NCBI GenBank assembly: GCA_037693485.1
Contig: CM075351.1
Location: forward strand, 11,279,001 to 11,343,000
Source: Kitagawia praeruptora
Lineage: Eukaryota > Streptophyta > Magnoliopsida > Apiales > Apiaceae
Direction of reading: 5' to 3'
DNA: 64,000 nt
The notes under the pieces were generated by a model. That model was not told the origin of the DNA and did not search any database. It saw only the letters and a list, made by a program, of their open reading frames with translations. Position 1 is the first letter of the stretch. Every line of letters starts with the position of its first letter. Made by a program: the position numbers and the translations under genes. Positions 1 to 10,314 of this stretch are shown here, piece after piece.

Positions 1-830
1 GCTCCGTGATTCCAGCAACCTCCAATTTCGTGTTGTAACGAAATTCTCCCTACAACACTGCTTTTGCAGCTCTCGATGCCTTGAATTTCAATGATATTAA
101 AGTTGTTGTTTCCGAGACTGGCTGGCCTTCTGCAGGTGATGATACTGAATTTGGTGCTGGAGCTGACAATGCAGCAACTTATAATGGGAACCTAGTGAAG
201 AGAGTACTTACGGGTGGTGGCACTCCCTTGAGGCCTAATGATAAACTCAACGTCTTTTTGTTTGCACTGTTCAACGAAAATCAGAAAGGTGGACCTGTTT
301 CCGAAAGGAATTATGGCCTATTTTATCCTGACACACAGAAAGTTTACGACATTCCATTGTCACTTGATGCATTGAATAGTACAATGTCAAATCCGACAAA
401 TAGAAGCAAAACAAAGGTGCCCGTAGCATCACCACCAGTGAATCAAGGTCCAAGCACAAACGGACAGACTTGGTGCATAGCGAATGTGCAGGCAGGGCAG
501 GAGAAACTACAAAGTGCACTTGATTATGCTTGTGGTGAAGGCGGGGCTGATTGTAGACCAATTCAGTCAGGTGAAACATGTTTTCATCCGGATACACTTG
601 AGGCCCATGCTTCATACGCGTTCAACAGTTATTATCAGAAGATGTCTCGTGCTAGCGGAACGTGTAATTTTGGTGGAGCTGCCTATGTTGTTACTCAAGT
701 TCCTAGTAAGTTTGTGTGCATATAATTTATTTTTGCTCGCTGGTGTATAATTCAATAACAGCTAATGGGAACTATTTGTTTGTTTTTTACAGAGTTCAGC
801 AAGTGCGAGTATCCAACCACGAGAGGATGA
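1..830 (+). CDS. Glucan endo-1,3-beta-glucosidase, GH17 + X8/CBM43 (3' part only)
   Basis: Two exons are visible: up to 705, then 793-830 after a GT-AG intron (706-792); stop TGA at 828-830. Exon 1 encodes the end of a GH17 barrel. The motif VVVSETGWPSAG carries the glutamate known as the nucleophile in plant beta-1,3-glucanases, and FALFNENQKGG is the second conserved acidic motif. A linker of about 30 residues follows, then an X8 (CBM43) domain starting at TWCIAN. Its sixth cysteine lies in the last exon (KFSKCEYP), which confirms the intron call. The family hydrolyses cell-wall or callose beta-1,3-glucan in the apoplast, and X8 binds that glucan. The protein ends a few residues after the last cysteine, so no GPI-anchor signal is present. 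Homology can be followed back only to about base 39; an in-frame TAA sits at 36-38, so either an exon starts near here or the copy is damaged. The signal peptide and most of the barrel lie outside the window. Confidence 0.88.
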
Positions 831-1926
831 AAGATGTTGGACATGATATTCTTGGTTTTGAAAGTAGGAATTTATAGATTGTTTTATAGATTGTTAGGAA
901 TTCTTTTGTAGGATATATCTCCACCCATTTATTGTACTAACAGATATATTTGTTAGTTTTCTAATTAACATTATTTTTTATCTCTATTGTTTTTAGTTCC
1001 CTATTGTTGAAGATTTATTGTTTGGTTGACTTAATAAAGCTCAAGTAAAAATTGAAATTTGTAATCGCGCTTCAAGAGATTTCTTTTTTTATATTCTTGA
1101 TTCGGTTAGTTATGATTCAATTTCGACTACAAACCAGATAAATATTAAAAAATTTAAATAAAAAATTTAAAACAAGACTTAACTAGTAGTGGAAAAGGGA
1201 AGATTGATTTTTTTTTTTTTTTTATTTTGTCTTGGTTTTTCTCTGCTTTGCTGTTTTTATGAGGATTACTATAGTGTGTCTTGAGATTGGAACTCTTGGT
1301 ATGGTTAAATTTTAAGGGGAGTGGATTGCTGCACATTTTTATGGAGGGTTTTATGCTGCACTTTTGATCTTCCAAATTAATTTGTCTTAGGCCCGAAATG
1401 TGGTTGTGTAATTGTCTATTGTCTGGCCATATTGACATGGACTAGCCAGGCTTCTGGTTTATTCCCCACAATCAAGTGTGATTCACATCTTAATCTTATG
1501 TCTCATTATTGTAGTTTCATCAAATCAGATGGAAGGGTATATAAGTTTCTGTGTCATAATCGGATGTGGTCAGTTTTAGCGACAACTAGGCCTTTGATCA
1601 GGTAAATGTGGATATTTTTTCAATGGTGCCTGGGCTATATTTCGAGTCCTATTGGTGGAATAATGCAGATTTATGTTTGTAGCCTGGGCTTCAACTATAT
1701 TATGTTTATTGAAGGTTAATGCAAATTTCTTTCAGACTGATATTATTGGTGTTAAAAGGGCAGAAATATAATCTTGCAGTGCCTGGACAACTACAAATGT
1801 TATTACTGTTATGTCATGGTGTTCAGACTCTCTTAACTATTCTGGTCCTCTGTATCCGATCCATTGTTTTTTCTGTGCTGATTTCTGGTCTGGAAATCTG
1901 ATTTTTGATTATTTTTGATATTCAGA
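831..1926. other. 3' UTR and intergenic sequence
   Basis: AT-rich sequence downstream of the glucanase, including a T-run at about 1208-1222. I see no coding exon, RNA gene or element ends in it. Confidence 0.5.
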
Positions 1927-3066
1927 ATAAATTATAAGCACACTGGACTATTTCTAAGCACTCTGGCAAACTTTGTTAGTAGTTTGTTAGTGACTTTAGT
2001 AGTTGCTGCAACTGGGAAAAGTTGGCTTAGGAACAAGCTCAATAAAAGTAAGTTGAAAAACTTCTATTGGATGTGCTTAGAAAACTTCTATTCCCGATTC
2101 CCATTCCCACTAACAATCCAAAACTCCACCTTAGTTTCAAAGCTGACATCCACCAAGAGCAAACTACAATTGCCTGACTGATATTCCAGAGCTTGACTGA
2201 ACCATCATCGCCCCCACTGGCCAACATTGTTGGGTCAGTTAGCGAGAAATCGACAGACCACACATGCTTCTCATCCTCTTTCATCAATCTCGAACTTGTG
2301 GACATTCATATATCCTTCTAAAATTAAAAATATCACACAATAATTTTCCAATTAATTTTGTAGAAACAAAAAAAACAAAACAAAATCACTCTATATCTGG
2401 ACTAGAGTATAATGTGTCCTGAATCTAACCTATTTTATTTCTTGTTTTGGAAACTCTAGTTTTTCCAAGTTATCTGCAAAACTACAAACCCAGTAGTTCC
2501 CACTTCCAATCCAATTTGACACACGTGGCACAGTGACATCCTCTTAAATTCTCTGCAAATACACAGAGACAATTGTACTTGTGAACTAGTTGAAATGTAT
2601 AAAACTTTTCTTGTTATTGAAAAACAAGAAACAGGTTACTATCTCAAGTATGTACTAGGATCTTCTGAACTTCTTCCCACAAAAGCATGGTTAGCTCATT
2701 AACTATTAAATGAACGAGCGATGCTAGATATACCAAATTGACTACCAAAATTATTTCTCACTTGACAACGATCGTAACTGGTCATGCTCAATAGAATCCA
2801 GGAAATACGATATATCACGTATTATTTAGGAACTACTTTGATAACGTTAACATACTTTGTTAACAAATTTGGGAGCTCTACCATTTATATTCTTATTTTT
2901 GACAATAACTCTACCTTTTTTAAAATAAATACAACTTTGAGATCCAAAATAAGGAAATATTTTAAAAAATACTACAGTTTCAAGGAAGATAATCGAAAAT
3001 ATCAAGATCCGGATACAAGAATTTCCGAAATATTACATTAGTTACATAAAATATTTCAAGGAAGAT
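1927..3066. repeat. Locally triplicated segment, copy 1
   Basis: Aligns by eye with 6720-7720. Both contain the same run from the 'cactggacta' region, through a WD40 gene fragment, to the stretch beginning at 'tactaggatcttctg'. Small indels separate the copies, so the duplication is not recent. Confidence 0.8.
2174..2305 (-). pseudogene. SPA/COP1-like WD40-repeat fragment, copy 1
   Basis: A minus-strand reading frame of about 38 residues contains VWSVDFSLTDPTMLASGG followed by DDGSVKLWNISQ. This pattern (WSVDFS, then a DD-x-SVKLW WD repeat) is typical of the WD40 propeller of SPA and COP1, the plant light-signalling E3 ligase components. Only one repeat-length exon is present. Translation past the final Q does not continue like the family, and no kinase-like, coiled-coil or other propeller exons are nearby. 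The same fragment recurs at 6875-6988 because the host segment is duplicated. I read it as a captured or decayed exon, not a working gene. Confidence 0.7.
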
Positions 3067-3401
3067 AATCGAAATATCAAGTACTAGGATCTTCTGAACT
3101 TCTTCCCACAAAAGAATGGTTAGCTCATTAACTATAAAATGAACGAGCAGTGCTAGATATACCAAATTGGCTAGCAAAATTAATTCTCACTTGACAATGA
3201 TTGTAATTGGACTTCTCAGTAGAATCCAGGAAATACGATACATCTCGTATTCTTTAGGAACTACTTGAATAAAATAATCACAAACGCTAACATACTTTGT
3301 TAACAAATTTGGAAGCTCTACCATTATTATTTTTATTTTTGACAATGACTCTACCATTTTTTTTAAATAAATACAATTTTGAGATCCAAAATAAGGAAAT
3401 A
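3067..3401. repeat. Locally triplicated segment, copy 2 (left part)
   Basis: Repeats the stretch starting at 'tactaggatcttctg' of copies 1 (2651-) and 3 (7306-). It is broken at 3401 by the Helitron end; its right part resumes at about 6501, after the Helitron and the Stowaway MITE. Confidence 0.75.
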
Positions 3402-4042
3402 CTAGCGTTACAACCCGTGCAAGGCACGGGCCTCTACGTGAAGGTCTCTAATTTTGTTTTAAAAAAGATGGCAGTGATTGGTTTAATAATTTTTGAACTG
3501 AAAACTCGTAATTATGAAATTGTAATATGAGTAATGATATGTGTTAATACTGAATGCCAATAAGGACTATAAATACACGCCAACAATAATATTGTTGAGT
3601 ATGATGTACAATTTTGAGTTATGAACGGGATCTTGTAATTATAAATTTGAGAAAGTAAGATGATAATCTTTGTCTTAGTGATAGACATTGGTTTCCATAT
3701 CAAAACGATTACAACTGTCCACAATCCTTAAAATATGTTAATGTCATCTCTATTGCAAATCTATAATGCAATGTTCTCACACCGGTCATGAACCTACAAA
3801 AACAAAATTCCTATAGGAAATAGACCGAGGTTGCAAAGAAGATTTTGAAAAAAAAATGGCATGCAAACAAATAATAAATTACAATTCATATCCTTCTACA
3901 TCAGATCAACATAGAAGAAACATATTATGCTAGTAATATTTTTAATATATCCAAAAGCAGATTAAGTATTACGTAATATTTCGTATCACGTTCTTTCAGG
4001 ATAAATGTAAACTTGAAGATATATGGTTAGCAAAAAAAAATC

Positions 4043-5042
4043 AACTAAATTGTATTTTATACGAAACAACAACTTCTTCTGCTGTCTCTAAACAGACTCC
4101 GCTCTCTCTCCTCCGATACATGAGAGTCGACTCTCAATCTTCTTTGCCGCCGCTGGCCACCCCTCTTCTCCATTGTCCCCCATCAAACCACCCTCCAATC
4201 CTCTTTTCAATCATCTAATCTCTGTTTCTTGTTTTGCTCCAGTTTTTTAAATAAAAATCGAACCAAAGCCAAACATCTAGAATCGATTTCTCAGATCTAT
4301 ATTGGTTTTGAGTCCGATTCCGCAAATAAAAAATACCTTTAGATTCAAATTCTCCTCCTTAACATCATACCAAAATTTGGTGTCATTCCGTGGTCGTTGA
4401 ATTTTGGATTTTAGTCTCGTCTTTTGACGTGGGTCTGACTTGCTACCATTTTATTGGGATGTTAATGTCAGTTTTGTTATTGCTGGTATGGGTTTTATTG
4501 TTGGTTACTTTGAAAATGATTTATGTGGTTTTATGGGAGATCTATAATGTGTGCATTGGATTTGGACTGGTATCGGATATTGCAAGAGCTTACTTTTCAC
4601 AACTAATATTTGTTCATCTTTTGATATCTATCTCTTTCGGCATGTCTATAGCTGATTTTCGGCATGTAGATAGCTGGAGTGTTTCTGATCATTGGACTTT
4701 CGGCATGTCTATAGCTGGTTTTCGGCATGTAGATAGCTGGGGTGTTTCTGAACATTGGACTACAAGTGATGCGTATGTGAGGGTCATGTGTGATATTACT
4801 GGTTCCAGGATTGGTGCATGCTTGATTGATCGGGAAACCACTCAAATCTTTTTTAATTCGAAGAATATTGTTATTCATGATGTAAAACAGTCTGTACACA
4901 TAAGCGGCTATTTGGTTAGCTCGTTTATTTGTTTCCATTCAGATTGTAGTGTCAGTTCAGGGGTTTGTCCTGACTGTGATTTGGTCGATGCAAGTTAATT
5001 ACATTTTCTTGTTTGTCAAAAAAAAACTAAATTGTATTTTAT
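4043..5042 (+). mobile_element. Retroposed sequence with 18-bp TSD and A-tail
   Basis: The 964-bp body (4061-5024) is flanked by identical 18-bp repeats AACTAAATTGTATTTTAT (4043-4060 and 5025-5042). It ends in a short A-run preceded by TTTGTC, the signature of target-primed (LINE-machinery) insertion. The 5' end is pyrimidine-rich (CTCTCTCCTCCG), like a plant 5' UTR or LINE leader. It contains one open frame, 4390-4998 (202 codons), with hydrophobic N-terminal segments and two copies of a roughly 25-residue repeat built on FGMSIA-FRHVDSW. I do not recognise that protein, and it may be fortuitous. The body could be an internally deleted LINE or a processed transcript. Confidence 0.65.
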
Positions 5043-5962
5043 TTCAATAATTTAATATATACATAGAGATAAATGTTTGTAATTTTTTTAAATCCAGACT
5101 TAGTAAGATTCATGCATAACCAAGAATTTTATCTTAACATTTTATTTTCCATGTTAATCATTTATAATGACAAAGAGAGTATAAATTATTTTAGAAAATA
5201 TAAACAACTGAAGTGTACATTCTAAAAAGAAAATTATTAAAAAACGGATGTGATGAATATATAAACATGATTATTGTATAATTTAAAAAAATAATTTTAA
5301 AACTAATTTTCTTAATTTAGAATGATAGAAGTAATGAATAATGAAATACATTGCATATACTATATTCCTTATATTGGATCAAATTTCAGTATTATTTTTT
5401 AGGTATCCATTATCAACTAATTCAAATAAAGTATGATCAGAGATATAATATAATATAAATTATAAATAACATATTTAATATATTTAATCGAAAACATACA
5501 GGTGTATTAACATTTATAAGATGATTAAGTATATATATAAATAAAACTACGAAAACTGAAAAAACGAAATTATATAAATAATGTAAACTAACATTTTATT
5601 TACTCAAAAGTGAAAACAAAAATGAAAATAAATTAAGTAAAAATAGCGTGATATCTTACAAGATTTTTAAGAAAACTCGAAAAGTAATGTAATATAGTGG
5701 TTGTATCATGAACCTCTTAAAACGAAATCGGTGGCTCGACTCCGAAACTAATTCAAATTCTTCCATTTTTTTCATGGATTTTAAAGGGGTGGTACAATTG
5801 TTATTTCCAAAAAATGAGGATGAAATAGTAATTTTATAAGCAATTTATTGGCACTTTTTGCACTTGTATTGAGATTTAATATATAGTTGAAATAAAAAAA
5901 ATTGGACAAAAGGAGATAAATGTGGTTTATCTAATAAGATTTTTAAAATGTACACAAAACTA

Positions 5963-6027
5963 AGTGTAGCATAATGGTTAAGGCATGAGACTAAGAGTGG
6001 AAGGTCATTGGTTCGATTCTCAACACT
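5963..6027 (+). repeat. tRNA-like module inside the Helitron
   Basis: Contains an A-box-like TAGCATAATGGTTAAGGC and a B-box-like GGTTCGATTC at tRNA-like spacing, with ends AGTGT/ACACT able to pair. A more decayed version lies at about 5695-5755 (GGCTCGACTCC). The anticodon stem is poor, so I do not call a functional tRNA gene; a tRNA- or SINE-derived piece in the Helitron 5' region is likelier. Confidence 0.45.
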
Positions 6028-6172
6028 AACATAGTTTTAACTAATTTTTACTAAAATATTTTAAGGGTGGCATTTTTGTTAATTTTCAACAAATAGGGGC
6101 AAAACAGTAATTTCACAACCAATAAAATGGAACTTTTTGCCCTTGTGTTGATGTATAATATATAGTAATAGA

Positions 6173-6500
6173 TACTCCCTCTGTCCCATCCATTTCTTTA
6201 CAATTTCCTTTTTGGGTCGTCCCACCATTTCTTTACATTACCCAAAATAGTAAGTTTTAACACTATTACACCCACTACTTCACTTATTTTAACAATACTT
6301 TACACTATTTCACCCACTACTTAACTTATTTTAACAATAAAATCACTATTACACCCACATCTTCACTTATTTTAACAATAAAATCACTATTACACCCACT
6401 ACTTCATTTATTTTAACAATATTACATCCACTTTACACCCACTATCCTTAACCTTCGTGCCCAGCCGCCATGTAAAGAACCGGCTGGGACGGAGGGAGTA
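6173..6500. mobile_element. Stowaway (Tc1/mariner) MITE, 324 bp
   Basis: Terminal inverted repeats CTCCCTCTGTCCCATCC at 6175 and the inverse CTCCCTCCGTCCCAGCC ending at 6498. It is flanked by the TA target duplication (6173-6174, 6499-6500). The interior has four ~41-bp imperfect direct repeats built on CACTATTACACCCACTAC. Confidence 0.88.
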
Positions 6501-6719
6501 GATTTTAGCTTAAGCTGAAATCCTGGGAACACAGTCCACATCTTTACTAAACTTTTCTCGGACAGCTCAGTGAGCCAACGGTCCAGAATGTGAAGCTCAT
6601 TTGTGAAGAGTCCCCTCACTCCTCAGGACCCCTCACTTTTTTATTGTTGGTGCAGGGGAAGCTTTTGCTTATGTTGGCGAGCTTAAATTTTTCATGAGAA
6701 GAGCACCGTAAAGGATGAA
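6501..6719. repeat. Locally triplicated segment, copy 2 (right part)
   Basis: The 'aagctgaaatcctggg ... cctcactcctcaggacc' stretch matches 7775-7907 nearly base for base. It is the continuation of copy 2 beyond the Helitron/MITE insertions. Confidence 0.7.
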
Positions 6720-7907
6720 ATCTATAGCGCACTGGACTACTTCTAAGCACTCTGGCAATGGGGTACTTTGTTAGTAGTTTGTTAGTGACTTTAGTAGTTG
6801 CTGCAACTGGGACAGCAATCCAAACTCCCCCTTAGTTTCAAAGCTGACATCCACCAAGAGCAAACTACAATTGCCTGACCGATATTCCAGAGCTTGACTG
6901 AACCATCATCGCCCCCACTGGCCAACATTGTTGGGTCAGTTAGCGAGAAGTCGACAGAGCACACACGCTTCTCATCCTCTTTCATCAATCTCGAACTATT
7001 TTTATTGCTTGTTTTGGAAACTCTAGTTTTTCCAAGTTATCACTCTATATCTGGACTAGAGTATAATGTGTCCTGAATCTAACCTATTTTATTGCTTGTT
7101 TTGGAAACTCTAGTTTTTCCAAGTTATCTGCAAAACTACAAACCCAGTAGTTCCCACTTCCAATCCAATTTGACACACGTGGCACAGTGACATCCTCTTA
7201 AATTCTCTGCAAATACACAGAGACAATTGTACTTGTTAACTAGTTGAAATGTATAAAACTTTTCTTGTTATTGAAAAACAAGAAACAGGTTACTATCTCA
7301 AGTATGTACTAGGATCTTCTGAACTTCTTCCCACAAAAGCATGGTTAGCTCATTAACTATTAAATGAACGAGCGATACTAGATATACCAAATTGACTACC
7401 AAAATTATTTCTCACTTGACAACGATTGTAGTTGGACTTCTCAGTAGAATCCAGGAAATACGATATATCTCGTATTATTTAGGAACTACTTTGATAAAAT
7501 TATCACAAACGTTAACATACTTTGTTAACAAATTTGGGAGCTCTACCATTTATATTCTTATTTTTGACAATAACTCTACTTTTTTTTAAATAAATACAAT
7601 TTTGAGATCCAAAATAAGGAAACATTTTTAAAAATATTACAGTTTTAAGGAAGATAATCGAAAATATCATGATCCGGATACAAGAATTTCCAAAACATTA
7701 CATTAGTTACATTATAAGCAAATCCATGTAAAACATACATGTTGGAAATACTCTACTTATGGCTGTGGATAAGTTAGCTCAAGCTGAAATCCTGGGAGCA
7801 CAGTCCGCATCTTTACCAAACTTTTCTCGGACAGCTCAGTGAGCCAACGGTCCAGTATGTGAAGCTCATTTGTGAAGATCGAGTCCCCTCACTCCTCAGG
7901 ACCCCTA
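6720..7907. repeat. Locally triplicated segment, copy 3
   Basis: The most complete unit: it runs from the WD40 fragment through 'tactaggatcttctg' (7306) to 'cctcaggaccc' (7900), in the same order as copies 1 and 2 combined. Confidence 0.75.
6875..6988 (-). pseudogene. SPA/COP1-like WD40-repeat fragment, copy 2
   Basis: A minus-strand frame with CSVDFSLTDPTMLASGG then DDGSVKLWNIGQ. It is nearly identical to the fragment at 2174-2305, but the conserved tryptophan of WSVDFS is changed to cysteine. Same interpretation: one orphan WD40 exon carried in the triplicated segment. Confidence 0.7.
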
Positions 7908-8120
7908 ATTTCTTCTTTTCAAGCTTGGAGTTGAGGAAATCAATTGGAATCCCAGAATCAGCTTCTTCCTGACGAGGCTTGAATTTTATGATTCAAGAAT
8001 TGTCCTCAAGCCTTTGCTTCTGCATACAAATTATCGACCCACTCAATGAATAGGGATTCCAAAAGATTATCAAATGTAAAGATAGGATCACCGTAGGAAC
8101 CAGGTACAAAAGATTTATTA

Positions 8121-9056
8121 TTAATAAATAAAACTTGCCAGCATTGAGAGGTACAATTCTGCGTTGAGACGAAGTGCTGGAATGGCTCTAGAGTTAGTTG
8201 TCCCTTCCGGTTTGACATCATATATGTAACCCTTGCTTCCTCCAGCCGCTTGCCTACAAGTTCCTATAGTAATGTACATTATAACATAAAACATTAGTCT
8301 AGCTAAGATGAATAAGCTCACACCTAATGGCATAACAAAAGTTCAATGGCTACAACAGCTGTGGAAACATGTAATTCTCGAGGGAGGTTAAGGGATGTGA
8401 CACACTTGCACATACACATCGATACACATATGAAGACAGATTATTTCACATTAAGAACCTTCTTGCTGCTCGAACTTGAGCATTGAGCTCTTTGCTTGGA
8501 GGATACTTTGGCAACTCTTCAGGTTACTTGGGAGCGGTTCTGACAAAAAGAACTGCAACAAAAACCAAGGTGTACATCAATAGGTAGCTCAACAAGAAGA
8601 AAGCAAAAGGTTCTAAAGCATATATTACGGAGGGAAAGTAGAATAACAGGCAAAAAAATACAGAGTTGGTGGACTGCAAAAGAAAATAATTTTAGGAAAG
8701 AACAGCGCCTATTAGAGGATGTTAATAGATATCCAAAGGCCGTTAAATCAAGAATATGAAGAACAAGAATTCTCAGGATTGAGTTATAATAAGAAAAAGG
8801 AATCTAAATTTTCAAAACTAGTTGGTACCTCACTATTCAAAGCATCGATTGCAGACTGTCGAGCTGAAGGGCCTATGGAAAGCAGGGTCTCAATTAGCGC
8901 TAATGCTGGTGCAGGTATGCCTTTGAAAATTTCTGCAACACGTCTTTTAAAAGGTTTTTGAGGATCGAAGATGTCTGCAGGACGCAGCTTCAATTTCCTC
9001 CAGTAGTCCTCTGAAGGTGAGCCACAAAGCATGAATATTCTATGCAACTGATCCAC
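8121..9056 (-). pseudogene. CDK-like serine/threonine kinase, C-terminal fragment
   Basis: Three minus-strand blocks match the C-terminal part of plant CDK-like kinases of the At1g54610 type. (1) 9056-8829, between AG and GT splice-like signals, encodes DQLHRIFMLCGSPSEDYWRK and later PAPALALIETLLSIGP and DALNSE, i.e. the end of the kinase C-lobe. (2) 8552-8456 encodes FFLSEPLPSNL, then after a +1 shift LPKYPPSKELNAQVRAARR. (3) About 8270-8121 encodes QAAGGSKGYIYDVKPEG and SRAIPAL-LNAEL, resembling the family's basic tail. The catalytic loop, DFG and N-lobe are absent upstream, and the frame breaks in block 2, so this is a truncated, frameshifted remnant with no kinase activity expected. Confidence 0.8.
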
Positions 9057-9468
9057 CTAATAGACAGAAAGATACCAACTTCATCATTCAACTGTACTAG
9101 CAAAAGTTGATGTAGTAATAGCAACGATGAACTAGGCCATGTTCGCCATGGCAGGAAATTTAGAAATAATACTTGGCCTACGCACAATGCGTAGCCCTTA
9201 TTTTGCTTCGCCCTGACCTGAAATAAAATAATTTGCTCGCTAATTTATTATCCTGCGCAATGCGCCGACAGACTCCAGAAAGACTCCCGCAAAAAAAATA
9301 AGAAAAAAAGAAGTTATCTTTGCATTCAAGAGATAATTTGTCATAATGTATATTCTAAAAATGAAGGACTACCTACCTTAGAAGTTATAGTATCAGGCAT
9401 TGCTTTATCACTATGTGAAAACATAAACATAACTCACACCACTTGATGCTAAGTGTTACTATGCTATA
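9057..9468. other. Intergenic, nothing recognised
   Basis: No exon, element end or RNA gene seen. Homology of the left F-box gene to its paralog stops at about 9469. Confidence 0.4.
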
Positions 9469-9543
9469 TATACTATAAGTCATGTAACTTCAAAAATAAA
9501 CATATATAGTTAACAAAATGAATAAGATTAGTCGATAGTTTAC

Positions 9544-10270
9544 CTAGATTGTCTAAGGAGGAGCGGACGCAAGGAGGTTTTAACCAATAAGCTGAGATTA
9601 CATCTGTATCTGGAATACCATCATAATTATACTGGTATTCAGGTAACTCACCCCCACCATCCTCCAACAAGTTTGAATTGATAGATTTAACTAAATTACC
9701 GTTCTCTAAGGAGTAAACATGGCACCCGCCATTGACAAAATGGTATATCTTGTTTGATAATACTCCGTTATTTGTAGGGCTGATTATTTGGTTATAACCG
9801 AACCGAATACCGAAATAACCGAATAACCGAATAAGCCAAAAATCATAACCGATTCAAGAACCGAAATAATTTCGGTTATTTTACCGAACCGAAATTTTTA
9901 TTTCGGTTAAAACCGAATACCGAATTAAATAACCGAATTATAAAAAGAAAATGAATTTTTTAGAAATTTTTAGAATGTGAAATAAAAATATAAGTTTACA
10001 ATAATCATAAATTCATAATAATAAATATAAATCTAGATTCTACATTGTTTTTGAACAAAATAAAAATAGAAGGGCAACAACAGCAAATAGTTATTAATTG
10101 TTCTCTGTGCTGCCATGGATTTTATATGGACACATGTAATTAAGCTCTCTACACCAGCAATTATTCTTAATATGCACTGACGCATTGTGATATATATTTA
10201 ATATTTATCACAATTAAGATATTTATATCCGAACCGAATGGGTCTGGCGTCTGGATAAAAAATTAAATAT

Positions 10271-10314
<44 letters not shown>

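Larger units (their letters stand above)
3402..6172 (-). mobile_element. Helitron (non-autonomous), minus orientation
   Basis: On the minus strand the element starts TCTATTACTATATATTATAC at 6172. It ends at 3402 with a GC hairpin (CCCGTGCCTTGCACGGG) about 8 bases before a terminal CTAG. It sits between an A and a T, as Helitrons do (A before TC at 6173 on the minus strand, T at 3401). Flanking sequence on both sides belongs to the same duplicated segment, supporting these ends. There is no Rep/helicase ORF. Internal sequence is AT-rich and carries a retroposed insert (4061-5024) and a second, diverged copy of the 5' region (about 5690-5900). Confidence 0.75.

Noticed and set aside
4390..4998. 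202-codon ORF as an ordinary host gene
   Set aside because: It lies inside a retroposed sequence with its own target duplication; no family recognised and hydrophobic, low-complexity composition at the start.
5963..6027. Functional tRNA gene
   Set aside because: A- and B-box-like words are present but the anticodon stem and acceptor are poorly paired.
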